From the NCBI GenBank assembly GCA_029266335.1, contig JAQSXC010000017.1:1-47557 (forward strand): DNA of 47,557 bases, given 5' to 3'. Of this stretch, positions 33,266-42,598 are shown piece by piece. A program made the translations under genes and the position numbers. This DNA comes from Eubacterium sp. GTDB lineage: Bacteria > Bacillota > Clostridia > Acetivibrionales > DSM-1351. The notes beneath the pieces are model-generated. The model was not told where the DNA came from. It made no database searches and was given only the letters and a program-made list of their open reading frames with translations. Numbering within the stretch: the first letter of the stretch is position 1; the number at the start of each line of letters is the position of its first letter.

Positions 33266-34924
33266 CTACATCTGTTTCTCCAGCTGTTCCACTACATTTT
33301 TCATTTTATGCACTATATCAGGAGCATCCATTTGCGGTGTAAAAATCTCAAGCAGGCATAATTTTTGACTGCACAACATCTCTGCCTGCCTTATGGCATC
33401 ATCAAGTTCTCTGTTTGTGTGAACCCTGGCAGAAAAGAAATCACCTCCGAAAGCCTCCAGAAGCTTTGAATAATCCCATAAGGCGATATTATTGTAGAGC
33501 GCCGGCCTGGGAGCGGCATTGAGATATTTTTCGATGGTGTATTCCCTGTTGTTAACTAAAAATATAATTGGTTTGCACTTATTGGTCAGCATGGAACTGA
33601 ATTCCTGGACAGTCATCTGATTGGAGCCGTCCCCCACAAATAAGATTACTCTTCTGTTTTTATCTGCCATACATGCCCCGAAGGTTGCAGGAGTTCCATA
33701 ACCGATACTGCCCCAACCTCCCTGAGTAATGTAGGTTGCACCCTTTGGCAGTTTCAAAAGTGCACTGCCGAATTGAAATGTACCTGCATCAGCAATTATA
33801 ATATCATTATCCTTAAGCATTTTCTGAATTCTTGGATAGTAATATTTAGCGGTTACGGGTTCATCTGCATTTGAGTAATCATAATCATATGAAAAGCTTA
33901 CCTGGGGCACCGAGGACATTTTTTTATTTATACTGCCCGGAAGTGCATTCAATAAATCCTGAATTAATATATTTTCATAGGTTGCCATACCCACAGTTAC
34001 TTTTTCAGGCTGGATATCAATTATATTGACAGGATTCAGTCTTGCGGTAAAGGAACCTGTATTATAGTCTGACCATTGAGTTCCGACTGCCAGAATGCAA
34101 TCCGATCCTTCAATAATGTTTTGAACCTGAGGATTACCCAGACTGCCTGCATAAAGTCCAATAAAGTTATTATGCCTTTCATCAAAGGAACCCTTACCCA
34201 TCATCATTGTGGCAACAGGGAGATTTATTTTTTCCACAAGCTGCTGTACTTGATTTTGCAGGTTATATCTGGACACATGTACGCCGGATAGCAAAACCGG
34301 GTTTTGTGCCTGGTTTGCCATTTGGCTGATATGCTGTACTGCAGCCTGTAAGGAGGTCTGGCTAGTCTGTTTTTTTGAAATATTAACATCTCTCTGCATA
34401 ACCGGCTTATTGACAATATCAGAGGCAAACAGAAGATATACAGGCTTCTTTGTCTCTTTTGCCGTTTGAATGGCAGCAGGTATTTCTATTGAAGCGTTTT
34501 CAGGCGTTATTTTTGCAGTATATTGAGATATGAATCCATATAAATTTTTAAAAACCTCAAAATCTCCATCAAGAAGAGTGTGATGCATTTGCTTGTGTGC
34601 CTGCTGCACTGATGTTTTTGGTCCGCCGATAATGTGCACAACCGGCACACTTTCACAATATGAGCCTGCTATGGCATTGCAGGTACTTAATTCCCCAACG
34701 CCGAAAGTGGTTATCAGTGCACCTATACCTTGAACCCTTGCATAAGCATCAGCAGCATAACCGGCATTTAATTCATTACAGCAATTTACAAAATTAATTG
34801 CTGTGTAGTCCTCTAAAACATTGAGAAGTGAAAAATTATAGTCTCCCGGAACACCAAAAATTTCTGAAATGCCCTCATTGCTTAAACAATCATATAAAAA
34901 GCTGCCTATAGTTTTTTGTGACAT
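33266..34924 (-). CDS. Thiamine-diphosphate 2-keto acid decarboxylase (PDC/IPDC family)
   Basis: A 552-residue protein, the usual size of pyruvate/indolepyruvate/branched-chain keto acid decarboxylases. Catalytic residues stand at the classic numbers: Asp28 (FGVPGDYNF), Glu51 (CCNELNAGYAADAYAR), His114-His115 (KQMHHTLLDGDF). The thiamine-binding motif is VGDGSNQMTVQEFSS, followed by NREYTIEKY with the second glutamate. It would decarboxylate a 2-keto acid to an aldehyde and CO2. Substrate preference cannot be told from motifs. Such enzymes are uncommon in clostridia, which normally use ferredoxin oxidoreductases for keto acids. GGAG is 6 bases before ATG 34924. An AEC-family permease lies upstream on the same strand. 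Confidence 0.93.
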   Translation of the reverse strand: MSQKTIGSFLYDCLSNEGISEIFGVPGDYNFSLLNVLEDYTAINFVNCCNELNAGYAADAYARVQGIGALITTFGVGELSTCNAIAGSYCESVPVVHIIGGPKTSVQQAHKQMHHTLLDGDFEVFKNLYGFISQYTAKITPENASIEIPAAIQTAKETKKPVYLLFASDIVNKPVMQRDVNISKKQTSQTSLQAAVQHISQMANQAQNPVLLSGVHVSRYNLQNQVQQLVEKINLPVATMMMGKGSFDERHNNFIGLYAGSLGNPQVQNIIEGSDCILAVGTQWSDYNTGSFTARLNPVNIIDIQPEKVTVGMATYENILIQDLLNALPGSINKKMSSVPQVSFSYDYDYSNADEPVTAKYYYPRIQKMLKDNDIIIADAGTFQFGSALLKLPKGATYITQGGWGSIGYGTPATFGACMADKNRRVILFVGDGSNQMTVQEFSSMLTNKCKPIIFLVNNREYTIEKYLNAAPRPALYNNIALWDYSKLLEAFGGDFFSARVHTNRELDDAIRQAEMLCSQKLCLLEIFTPQMDAPDIVHKMKNVVEQLEKQM

Positions 34925-34982
34925 ATTTTGCTCCTTAAATTTACTAAAGTTGTTCAGCTTATATTAGTATCACCAAGAGGTA

Positions 34983-35001
34983 AATAATCATGCTGATTAT
35001 T
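34983..35001 (-). promoter_or_regulatory. 8-bp-arm palindrome before the decarboxylase gene
   Basis: AATAATCATGCTGATTATT is a perfect inverted repeat (8-base arms, centre TGC) 59 bases upstream of the decarboxylase ATG on the minus strand. It has the size and place of a dimeric-repressor operator. The binding protein is unknown. Confidence 0.4.
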
Positions 35002-35077
35002 AAGCAGATAAAGTAAAACAAAAATTCTTAACAGTTTGAAATGATTTTTTTGGTTCTGCATGGGTTTTAGTTGGGCT

Positions 35078-35995
35078 TCATTGTATAAGTAACATTATTA
35101 AAGGTATTGTGACAGTTGAAAGTAAGGTTGTAAAAGCTACCACCCTTGAAGCAAATGAGGTGTCACCGTCATACATTTCGGCAAAGATTGTGGTGGTTGC
35201 AGCTGCCGGCATAGCCACCAGCAGAACGCAGGTTGACAGCAGCATATCTGAAAATCCCAACAGTTTCATTATCAAATAAACCAGCACCGGGATCAGGAGC
35301 AGCCTTACAAAGGCTGAAAAATAAAGCTCAATCCCTTTAAAAAGTGTGCTTAATTTACAGTTTGCAATGTTTGCTCCTACAATCAGCATGGACAATGGTA
35401 TGGTCATTGAGCCGATCAGGTGAATACTTTGGGTTAGCGGGTAGGGCAGATCAATTGAAAAAATAAAAAGCACCAGGCCTGTTAAAACCGAAATGATTCC
35501 AGGATTAATAAATGCTTTAACAAGGGCAGCTTTTCCAAGTGTTTTTTCTTTTCTGAAAATAACTACACCGTTGGTCCAAAGGAATATATTAAAGACAGCT
35601 ACATAAACTGAACCCAGTAATATCCCTGTACTTCCAAAAAGACTATCCAGAATGGGAAACCCTACAAACCCGCAGTTTGAATAAATAGCAGAGAACTTCA
35701 TTATTTTCTTTTTACTCTCTCCATATCCGATAAAAAGCAGCTGGCTCAAAATTGATGATAATGTATGGGCAGCCACTGAAAATATAAAAACAATTAACAG
35801 GCTTATCATTAGTTCCTTTTCATATACTACCTGAAAAGATGAAATAACCAGTAAAGGATTTGTTATTTTCAAAAGCAGACCCGAGAGTTTACGGTTTACG
35901 TTTTCATCCAACAGATCAATTTTTTTTGAGTAAAATCCTGTACCCATTATCAGAAGTAAAACAAGCACCTGATTTAATACCGTGATAGAATTCAT
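35078..35995 (-). CDS. AEC family transporter (auxin efflux carrier-like permease)
   Basis: A 305-residue inner-membrane protein with about ten hydrophobic helices, in two halves of five. It opens with VLNQVLVLLLIMGTGFYSKK and LDENVNRKLSGLLLKITNPL, the family's first conserved block. It contains AIYSNCGFVGFPILDSLFG (the Asn/Gly-Phe-Pro signature of AEC proteins) and, in the second half, SMTIPLSMLIVGANIA. AEC members export or exchange organic acids such as malate in bacteria. GGAGAG lies 6 bases before ATG 35995. Being upstream of a keto acid decarboxylase, it may move a related organic acid, though the 150-base gap and palindrome suggest separate control. Confidence 0.88.
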   Translation of the reverse strand: MNSITVLNQVLVLLLIMGTGFYSKKIDLLDENVNRKLSGLLLKITNPLLVISSFQVVYEKELMISLLIVFIFSVAAHTLSSILSQLLFIGYGESKKKIMKFSAIYSNCGFVGFPILDSLFGSTGILLGSVYVAVFNIFLWTNGVVIFRKEKTLGKAALVKAFINPGIISVLTGLVLFIFSIDLPYPLTQSIHLIGSMTIPLSMLIVGANIANCKLSTLFKGIELYFSAFVRLLLIPVLVYLIMKLLGFSDMLLSTCVLLVAMPAAATTTIFAEMYDGDTSFASRVVAFTTLLSTVTIPLIMLLIQ

Positions 35996-36195
35996 AAAGC
36001 ACTCTCCGGGAATATAGATTATTTATATAGTAATCATATGACCTTCAATATTAAAGGTTACAACAGGAAAAGCTTATAAATTAATTCCGTTCTCTTAAGT
36101 AAAGTCTATATGGATATGGAAAAGTACACTCTTTGTCAAATTAACATACTATATATTACCGGAAAGTCCTTTATCAACTATACAGGGGGGATATT

Positions 36196-37119
36196 ATGCT
36201 GACTGGGATGGGGTATATTAAACAGTCTATAGAAACCAATCTTTTTTTCTTGAGAATAATGAAAGAACATATTGTTTTTGCGGCTTCAGCACTTACTCTG
36301 AAGGACGCACATATGTTACCCGGCCTGATGCATGCCAAAGAAAGCTTTGATAGGCTGCTTGATGAAACTGTCAATCTTGCCGGAGGTGTAGTAACCCCTG
36401 CAAGTATGAGTGCCGGTGACATTGTTACTGAATATACATATAAAGCCGAAATTGCTACAAGTCAGTATACCGGCTTACCCATAAATACCGACATAACCCT
36501 GAAAGAAATCAGATTAATGAATAATCCTGGTACAGCTCATCAAAAGCCTGATGAACAGGTTATCGACAGTCTGAACAGAAGGATACTGACACTTCTACAG
36601 GATACTGTCAAAACACAAAAAGAAGTTCTGCAGAGGATACTTAACTGTAAGATGTACACACAGATTTATCCTTTAATGCTTGATCATGTGATCAGAGAAG
36701 CCGAGCATTACCTGCAGCAGCTTCAAACTTTTCTCAGACGTGAAGACATACATGGTGAGGCGCATCAGGCAGCTGCGTATGAGGCCTTCTGGAATGATAT
36801 CATGAGTGAACATGCAAAATTTATACGAGGGCTTATGGATCCTGTAGAAGAAGAAATCATCAGAACTGCAAATGGTTTTTCAGAAGAGTTTGATGAACTT
36901 ACAGCAGCAGCCCTGGAAACATATGAGAAACTTGATCGATTACATCTGGTTACCAGAAAGAGCATTATAGCAACAACCGGTATCAGAAATTTCAAGGAAC
37001 AGGGGACGGAAGGAATACTGGCATGTAACATCAGATCAATTATGCTGCCTTTGTTAAGTGATCATGTATTGAGAGAAGCAAATCATTATCTGAAGAATTT
37101 GAGATTGTATACGAAATAA
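36196..37119 (+). CDS. DUF2935 family protein (ferritin-like, two repeats)
   Basis: A 307-residue all-helical protein starting at ATG 36196 just after GGGGGGA. It contains two copies of the DUF2935 unit. Copy one is about residues 12-170 (FFLRIMKEHIVFAASAL, then DHVIREAEHYLQQLQ). Copy two is about 178-305 (FWNDIMSEHAKFIRGLMD, then DHVLREANHYLKNLR). The His/Glu positions at EH...F and DH..RE..HYL in both copies could bind a metal in a ferritin-like bundle; this is inferred from the family. The function is unknown; such proteins are typical of sporeforming Firmicutes. Transcribed alone and ended by a terminator at 37194. Confidence 0.85.
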   Translation: MLTGMGYIKQSIETNLFFLRIMKEHIVFAASALTLKDAHMLPGLMHAKESFDRLLDETVNLAGGVVTPASMSAGDIVTEYTYKAEIATSQYTGLPINTDITLKEIRLMNNPGTAHQKPDEQVIDSLNRRILTLLQDTVKTQKEVLQRILNCKMYTQIYPLMLDHVIREAEHYLQQLQTFLRREDIHGEAHQAAAYEAFWNDIMSEHAKFIRGLMDPVEEEIIRTANGFSEEFDELTAAALETYEKLDRLHLVTRKSIIATTGIRNFKEQGTEGILACNIRSIMLPLLSDHVLREANHYLKNLRLYTK

Positions 37120-37193
37120 TAAGAAAATCCAGTGTGGAATAGGCTGGCAATTCAAATCCAGTCAAAATCCATAAATAAATATTTACGTTATGG

Positions 37194-37222
37194 AAAAGGG
37201 ATTAATTCATAATCCTTTTTTT
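37194..37222 (+). terminator. Terminator of the DUF2935 gene
   Basis: AAAAGGGATTA (37194-37204) pairs with TAATCCTTTT (37210-37219) around ATTCA, ending in a run of seven T. Confidence 0.75.
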
Positions 37223-37320
37223 CATGGATTTATGTATATTCATAATTTTAAAAATAATGTATAATATAAATATGACTAAGTCATAAAAGCTGATAATAAA
37301 TATTTTTAAGGAGGGTCTCT

Positions 37321-38799
37321 ATGGTAGGTACCATATATAAAAACGTTTTTAATCCGGACGCCGTAGCTCTGCAATTCAAAGACAGCCAGATAACCTACGG
37401 TCAGCTTGATGAGACTGTAACAGGTTATGCCAGCTATTTTAAAAATCTGGGACTTAAAGCCGGAGAACGGGTTATATTAAGCTGTACAAATTCCCCTGAA
37501 TTCATTTATTCATATTTCGGAGTTGTAAGAAACGGAGGTATAATTGTTCCAATTAATCTGCTTTTGACAATGGAAGAAATAGCTTATCTGATCAAGGATT
37601 CTGAAGCAAAAAGAATGATTATTCACCCTCTGATTCTGCAAAAAGCCAAAATTACCAAGGAAACAATTCAGAATGCATTAAATATTGATGTAATTGTTCT
37701 TGACGAGCAATTAAAAGAAAATATTTCTGAACTGACCACTGTTGAATTTGAAGATATTGCTGATGAAAATGCTGTTTCGACTTTCCTGTATACTTCAGGT
37801 ACAACAGGGAAACAGAAGGCAGCCATGCTTTCACATAAAAATCTTGTATTTAATTCCGAACAGTGCAGACTTGGACTTAAAGGTGTTCCGGAAGATAACT
37901 ATATGTGCGTTCTTCCAATGTTCCATGTTTTTGCTTTTACAGCATGTGTTTTAATGCCGTTATGGTCGGGCTCGAAGATTACAATAATGGAAAGCTTTCA
38001 GCCAAAGGAAGTAGTGGAATCGTTAATAAGAGACAAAATAACAGTGTTTATGGGTGTTCCATCAATGTATGTTGTCTTGCTGGAAGCCGGAAAAAACAGT
38101 ATAGGCTTTCCTGATTTAAGGTTGGCTGTTTCGGGCGGAGCAGCTCTTCCTGTTGAGATATTCAGACAGGCAAAGGAAATACTCAAATTACCCATTGTGG
38201 AAGGTTATGGTCTTACTGAGGCATCTCCCGCCGTATGCTTCAACCCATTGGATGGTATTCAGAAAGAAGGTTCCATAGGCTTGCCATTACCTTATCAGGA
38301 ATGTAAAATAGTAGATGAAAATAATATTGAATTGACCACCGGACAGGTTGGAGAGCTTGCTGTAAAAGGCAGCAATGTAATGCTTGGTTATTTTAAGCAG
38401 GAGGAAGAAACCCAAAAAGCTCTTGCAGACGGGTGGCTGCATACCGGAGATATGGCTAAAAAAGATGAGGAAGGGTATATCTACATTGTGGACCGTAAGA
38501 AAGATATGGTCATCGTTGGAGGCCTTAATGTCTATCCGAGAGAAGTCGAGGAAGTTATTTATCAATACTCAAAGGTAAAAGAAGCTGCAGTCATAGGTCT
38601 TGATGACAAGCTCAGGGGAGAATACGTTAAGGCATATGTTGTCCTGAAAGAGGGAGAAGAATGCACCTCTAAGGAGCTTCTGCGCTATTTGAAGGAAAGA
38701 CTGGCAATATACAAGCTTCCGAGAGAAATAGATTTTGTCCCAGGTCTGCCAAAGAACAGTACGGGAAAAATAATGAAACGTTGGTTAAAAGAAAAATAA
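37321..38799 (+). CDS. Acyl-CoA synthetase (AMP-binding, long-chain-fatty-acid-CoA ligase type)
   Basis: A 492-residue adenylate-forming enzyme with ATG 37321 seven bases after AAGGAGGG. ANL-family core motifs follow in order: the P-loop-like FLYTSGTTGKQKAAMLSH (A3, about 154), LPMFHVFAF, SGGAALPVEIF, EGYGLTEASPAVCFN (A5, about 302), GWLHTGDMAKKDEEGYIYIV (A7/A8), DRKKDMVIVGGLNVYPREVE, and the catalytic lysine near the end in LPKNSTGKIMKR (A10). It would activate a fatty or other carboxylic acid to its CoA thioester with ATP. The chain length preference is unknown. A TATAAT at 37260-37265 is the likely -10. Confidence 0.92.
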   Translation: MVGTIYKNVFNPDAVALQFKDSQITYGQLDETVTGYASYFKNLGLKAGERVILSCTNSPEFIYSYFGVVRNGGIIVPINLLLTMEEIAYLIKDSEAKRMIIHPLILQKAKITKETIQNALNIDVIVLDEQLKENISELTTVEFEDIADENAVSTFLYTSGTTGKQKAAMLSHKNLVFNSEQCRLGLKGVPEDNYMCVLPMFHVFAFTACVLMPLWSGSKITIMESFQPKEVVESLIRDKITVFMGVPSMYVVLLEAGKNSIGFPDLRLAVSGGAALPVEIFRQAKEILKLPIVEGYGLTEASPAVCFNPLDGIQKEGSIGLPLPYQECKIVDENNIELTTGQVGELAVKGSNVMLGYFKQEEETQKALADGWLHTGDMAKKDEEGYIYIVDRKKDMVIVGGLNVYPREVEEVIYQYSKVKEAAVIGLDDKLRGEYVKAYVVLKEGEECTSKELLRYLKERLAIYKLPREIDFVPGLPKNSTGKIMKRWLKEK

Positions 38800-38862
38800 G
38801 AAACTTAAAACTTTTCACTTTTTAGTAAGAGTTAATTTAAATATACGATTCAGGGTGATAGG

Positions 38863-39762
38863 ATGAACAATAATTTAGAGTGTATACACGGGGGAATATG
38901 CCATCTGGGTGAAGGACCCCTATGGAATACAGAGCAGCAGAAGCTTTTCTGGACAGATATATATAACCGCAGGATTTGGGTTTACGACACCGCTTCGGGC
39001 AGCAGTACTGTTTTCTGGGAAGGGGAGCATCAGGTGGGTGGTTTTGCCTTCACTAAGACCGGGAGTCTGGTATTATGTACTGATAAGGGTGTATTCCATC
39101 TTAAAATAAATTTTCAGGGTATATTGGACAGAGAACCTGAACTGTTGTTTGAAATACCCTTGCAGGAAAGTGAAATGTTCAACGATATAACTGTAGATCC
39201 CAGGGGCCGTATATTTGCAGGTACCCTGGTAAGGTCTTCCTTTACCGGCGGAACTCTGTACCGGCTGGAAAAAGGGAAGAAACCTGAAATAGTTTTAAAA
39301 GGGTTATATTGCTCAAATGGAATGACTTTTTCCCGGGACCTGAAGTATTTTTATCATACAGACAGCACTGTCCGCCGGATTACAAAGTATGAGTATGACA
39401 TTGCTACAGGCAATATTGAAAGACCAAAGGTTTATTATCAGGGAAGTGAAGCAACCGGCTCACCTGACGGAATAACTCTGGATTCGGAAAACCATGTCTG
39501 GGCTGCCTTCTGGGGAGGTGGCCGCGTCAAAAGAATAGATCCTTCAGGTAAGGTTGTTGAAGAAGTGGCTGTTCCGGCACGGCAGCCTTCAAGTGTCATG
39601 TTTGGCGGAAAAGGTCTTGAGGAGCTTTATATTACCTCAGCCGCCGAAAACGCGGATAATATTATAACTGGTTATTGCAGTGACGGCACATTTGCAGGCG
39701 GTCCTGTTTACAGACTGAAACCCGGTGTTACCGGAAGAGAAGAATGGCTTGCTGATTTTTAA
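38863..39762 (+). CDS. SMP-30/gluconolactonase/LRE family protein
   Basis: A 299-residue six-bladed beta-propeller of the SMP-30 family. It begins with the family's metal-site block CHLGEGPLWNTEQQKLFWTDI (Glu near 15). It continues with FNDITVDPRGRIFAGT (Asn/Asp ligand site), SNGMTFSRDLKYFYHTDS, and ends its catalytic set at GSPDGITLDSENHVWAAFWGGG (Asp near 203). Members hydrolyse sugar lactones such as gluconolactone. No signal peptide is present. Its last 35 bases overlap the convergent AraC gene. With that regulator's cupin-like domain the context suggests sugar metabolism, but no sugar kinase or dehydrogenase lies beside it. Confidence 0.9.
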   Translation: MNNNLECIHGGICHLGEGPLWNTEQQKLFWTDIYNRRIWVYDTASGSSTVFWEGEHQVGGFAFTKTGSLVLCTDKGVFHLKINFQGILDREPELLFEIPLQESEMFNDITVDPRGRIFAGTLVRSSFTGGTLYRLEKGKKPEIVLKGLYCSNGMTFSRDLKYFYHTDSTVRRITKYEYDIATGNIERPKVYYQGSEATGSPDGITLDSENHVWAAFWGGGRVKRIDPSGKVVEEVAVPARQPSSVMFGGKGLEELYITSAAENADNIITGYCSDGTFAGGPVYRLKPGVTGREEWLADF

Positions 39763-40507
39763 TCAGTAAGTCATTAACAGAATGAACTTTTTTAAACATC
39801 CGGCAAAAGTTACCCATATCGTAAAAACCTGTTTTCAGGCAGATCTCTTTAATAGATAGTCTTGTTGTAGCCAATAGTTTCCGTGCCTCAAGAATCCGTC
39901 TGCTCTGAATGTACTGATAGGGGGTCTGCTGGACCAGTTCCCTGAAAACCGTATGCAGATGAGGGATGCTTAGGCCGGCCATATCTGCCAGGTAGCCAAT
40001 ATTTATATCCTTGTGAAAATTATTATCTATCCACTTTATAATTCTTTGAATTTCCTCCTGCCTCTTGTTTAAAGCAGGCTGATCCTTGCTGGCCGACTTG
40101 CAGAACCAATACAGTTGACCAAAAACATAAAGAGACAGCTTGTCAATATCCCGTATTTCACTGTGGTACTCAGTCAGCAGATTGTCTATGAAGCTCTGAA
40201 AGGAAATTCTGTCCGGCCACTGGCTGATACCGCTGAAATCATACTCCCTGAGGTACTCAAATACAATAACTATACATTCATATGGATTTTCGGTATCGTT
40301 AAGATAGATGGTCTCTTCGCCGGGATTGTGAAAAATAAGCGTACCGGGAAAAGCCTCAACGGTTCTGCCGTTATAATTGTAGAAGCCCCTTCCGGCTGTG
40401 ATGATTTCAACTTCCTGATTACCTTCGGCTATAATTCTGGGAGAAGGACTTTCGCCGAAAGGAGCTTTAAAAAACCATACATTATTGATCCGCGGGACAG
40501 CTAACAT
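39728..40507 (-). CDS. AraC family transcriptional regulator, atypical C-terminus
   Basis: 259 residues from ATG 40507, with AGGTGAT before it; a longer start at 40597 has no ribosome site. The N-terminal sensor is cupin-like (EVEIITAGRGFYNYNG, TLIFHNPGEETIY). The DNA-binding part has two HTHs: NIGYLADMAGLSIPHLHTVF and LSIKEICLKTGFYDMGNFCR. Family members normally end the second HTH with a TPxxYR turn; here the sequence departs after MFKKVH and finishes SVNDLLIKNQQAILLFR. That non-family tail is read from DNA that overlaps the end of the SMP-30 gene. The AraC tail has probably been replaced by a deletion or frameshift, and DNA binding may be weakened. Confidence 0.85.
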   Translation of the reverse strand: MLAVPRINNVWFFKAPFGESPSPRIIAEGNQEVEIITAGRGFYNYNGRTVEAFPGTLIFHNPGEETIYLNDTENPYECIVIVFEYLREYDFSGISQWPDRISFQSFIDNLLTEYHSEIRDIDKLSLYVFGQLYWFCKSASKDQPALNKRQEEIQRIIKWIDNNFHKDINIGYLADMAGLSIPHLHTVFRELVQQTPYQYIQSRRILEARKLLATTRLSIKEICLKTGFYDMGNFCRMFKKVHSVNDLLIKNQQAILLFR

Positions 40508-40661
40508 ATAATCACCTGATAAAAAATTAATGACAATTTCATTTGAATTTAACAGAAATATTATAATATGGATGATATTTTTTAACAAGAGGTGCAAGCC
40601 GTATAAGTTTCAAGGTTTGGGTAGAGTTATCCTGGCTGCATTACAGCTTATTTACTGAAAG

Positions 40662-42236
40662 TTATTTGTACATTTTATTTTTTTGATATTTTTCAGAAGC
40701 CTGCCATTTATGTTTTAGAAGCCTGCCATTCAAATAGTCAAATATTTTTTCCGAATAAACATAGCTCATGGTAAGGAATATGGGATATACTCCGAAAATA
40801 TATCTGGACTTTACTTCCCACAGCAGGTAAAAACCTAGATATAGAAGAATCACATAAACAAAAAGCTCCATTCTCAAATCCTGTTTCCTCACAGAGTCAA
40901 AGAGATAGAGAATGACAAGGCCCAGCACAAACCAGTTGAAGGAATGGAGCAGCCAGTCAAGAGATACTCTTACAGCTGTATCCCAGGGTTCCACATGCTT
41001 AACAAGGGGGGTATTGTACAAAACGAAGTGTTCAGCCCTCACGGCCTGAGACAGCCCGTAGTAATTAACACTGTAAGTTCCTTCCGTCCACAGCCAGAAG
41101 GTTTTTTTAGTATAGAATCTGAATACCTGATGCAGTCCTGAGGTTTTTATTTTAGAAAACAGATCATCTATAAAGAATATTGCAGCATCATGTTTGTTGC
41201 ATTTGAATCTATGAACAAAGATGGATATGTTTTTTCCACCGTCCCAATAACCCAGCTTTTTATCGGGAAAGCCCATATTTATCCAACGCCATACCGGGTT
41301 TGAATGGACTCCCACAGGCTCTGCTATGATTCCGGTTTTTACACCGATAAAGCTGAATGCTTTAATTGGAACATTGAAAAGTAAAATACACATGGCAGCA
41401 TACGCGATGTTTTTAATATTGATTTTTGTTTTCAATTCAAGGTTTGTGCTCCAATATAAAACTATTGCTGCCATAAACAAAAAAGCAACACTTCTCATAA
41501 AGTTTCCTGCCATAAGAAATATGGTAGTGTACAGGGCATATTTTCCAAGCCTGTGCCTTGTATATCTGAGTGCATTCAACATGGCTGCCAGGCAGAAGGT
41601 ATTACTGAAAATGTCTCCATAGGTGAAATTGTTCAGAATAATCGGAGGCAGAAAGGTCACTGCCAGCAATAGCATCCCGCAGGCTTTGTCCTGCCGCTCA
41701 GGATAAAGTTCCTTATATATTTTATATATAATAACAGCTGATATTGAATTAAAAATAACATTAATAAGTCTTAATGATATATTTGAATCGGGTAAAAAAC
41801 TATATAGCAGAGTGAAAAAAAGAGTTATCCCTATATTGTTTGGATAATATCCCAAATAATTACCTATACCAAGAGATAAAAAATTACCCTTTAGAAACTG
41901 CTTTGCAATTCCGTCTATAATAAGTGCATCTTCATATGTGTTTACAGGAAAGAGGAAAACAAATGCAATCTGCAAAAGGAAATAAAGTCCTATGACCCGG
42001 AATAGAAACTTTTTCTCCTGAACCTTTGATAGAAGCAAAGCAATTTTGTTAACCAGCATAAAAAAAATAAAGGCTAAAAAAGCCAGACCCATAAGCAGTA
42101 AGGGCTTTTGAGGTGAAAGCCTGGGGAAGGGTGCAGCCCAGCCGTGTAAAAACAGAGTCAGTACCCACATTAATGAAAAAAATAAGGCAAGTGCTGTAAA
42201 TGCAAAGGTCTTGAATTTTAATAAGAAATTTATCAA
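40662..42236 (-). CDS. Membrane glycosyltransferase, GT-C type (PMT/ArnT-like)
   Basis: A 524-residue polytopic membrane protein with about 11-12 hydrophobic helices. The GT-C hallmark is the acidic motif in the first extracytoplasmic loop: after LQIAFVFLFPVNTYEDALI the Glu-Asp pair sits where the catalytic DE/ED occurs. This is followed by the loop NYLGYYPNNIGITLFF, resembling the YPPN block of the family. Later helices include GMLLLAVTFLPPIILNNF and IAYAAMCILLFNVPIKAF. GT-C enzymes transfer sugars from polyprenyl-phosphate donors to cell-surface acceptors. The acceptor is unknown. It is alone on its strand; no ribosome site overlaps neighbours. Confidence 0.75.
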   Translation of the reverse strand: MINFLLKFKTFAFTALALFFSLMWVLTLFLHGWAAPFPRLSPQKPLLLMGLAFLAFIFFMLVNKIALLLSKVQEKKFLFRVIGLYFLLQIAFVFLFPVNTYEDALIIDGIAKQFLKGNFLSLGIGNYLGYYPNNIGITLFFTLLYSFLPDSNISLRLINVIFNSISAVIIYKIYKELYPERQDKACGMLLLAVTFLPPIILNNFTYGDIFSNTFCLAAMLNALRYTRHRLGKYALYTTIFLMAGNFMRSVAFLFMAAIVLYWSTNLELKTKINIKNIAYAAMCILLFNVPIKAFSFIGVKTGIIAEPVGVHSNPVWRWINMGFPDKKLGYWDGGKNISIFVHRFKCNKHDAAIFFIDDLFSKIKTSGLHQVFRFYTKKTFWLWTEGTYSVNYYGLSQAVRAEHFVLYNTPLVKHVEPWDTAVRVSLDWLLHSFNWFVLGLVILYLFDSVRKQDLRMELFVYVILLYLGFYLLWEVKSRYIFGVYPIFLTMSYVYSEKIFDYLNGRLLKHKWQASEKYQKNKMYK

Positions 42237-42452
42237 AAGTTATTCCTCCAACCATAACCGATTTATATTACTTGCGATTATTTATTTCACTTTACATAAT
42301 CTACCCATCAAATTTTATATAATTCGTGTTAATTATTGAAGAAAAATAATAATTTTTCCGATATTTTTGTTATATTCTTGCACTTTTAGCCGAAAAGATA
42401 TATTATTAAAATTATTTCATAAGATGGATTTATTTTTAATGGTAATTGAATA
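42237..42452 (+). other. AT-rich gap without recognised gene
   Basis: Between the glycosyltransferase start and the riboswitch the sequence is very AT-rich, with no reading frame of note. It must hold the divergent promoters. A -35/-10 pair is not clear enough to place. Confidence 0.4.
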
Positions 42453-42523
42453 GGTAAAAAGGTAAACCTGCCGGAAGGCAGAGACACAAAGCTGTGTAGG
42501 AATAATTTACCCAGCTTTTTATT
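42453..42523 (+). ncRNA. c-di-GMP-I (GEMM-I) riboswitch aptamer
   Basis: The 5' half, GGTAAACCTGCC-GGAA-GGCAG then AGACACAAAGC, matches the GEMM-I consensus GGnAAACC, a GNRA-capped hairpin and GACRCAAAGC at nearly every position. The full three-way junction can be drawn. P1 is 42453-42460 with 42516-42523 (GGUAAAAA/UUUUUAUU). P2 is CTGCC/GGCAG (42468-42472/42477-42481) with the GNRA loop GGAA. P3 is GCTGTGTA/TACCCAGC (42491-42498/42508-42515, one mismatch) with a short loop. P3 is much shorter than usual. The next gene is a methyl-accepting chemotaxis protein, a frequent target of this riboswitch. Whether it switches genes on or off is not evident. Confidence 0.75.
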
Positions 42524-42598
42524 TTTATTTAGGGATTTTGAGTGGTAATTTTACTATTGTTATTTTTGTATTTGAGGGGAGTGAATATATAAGACAGG

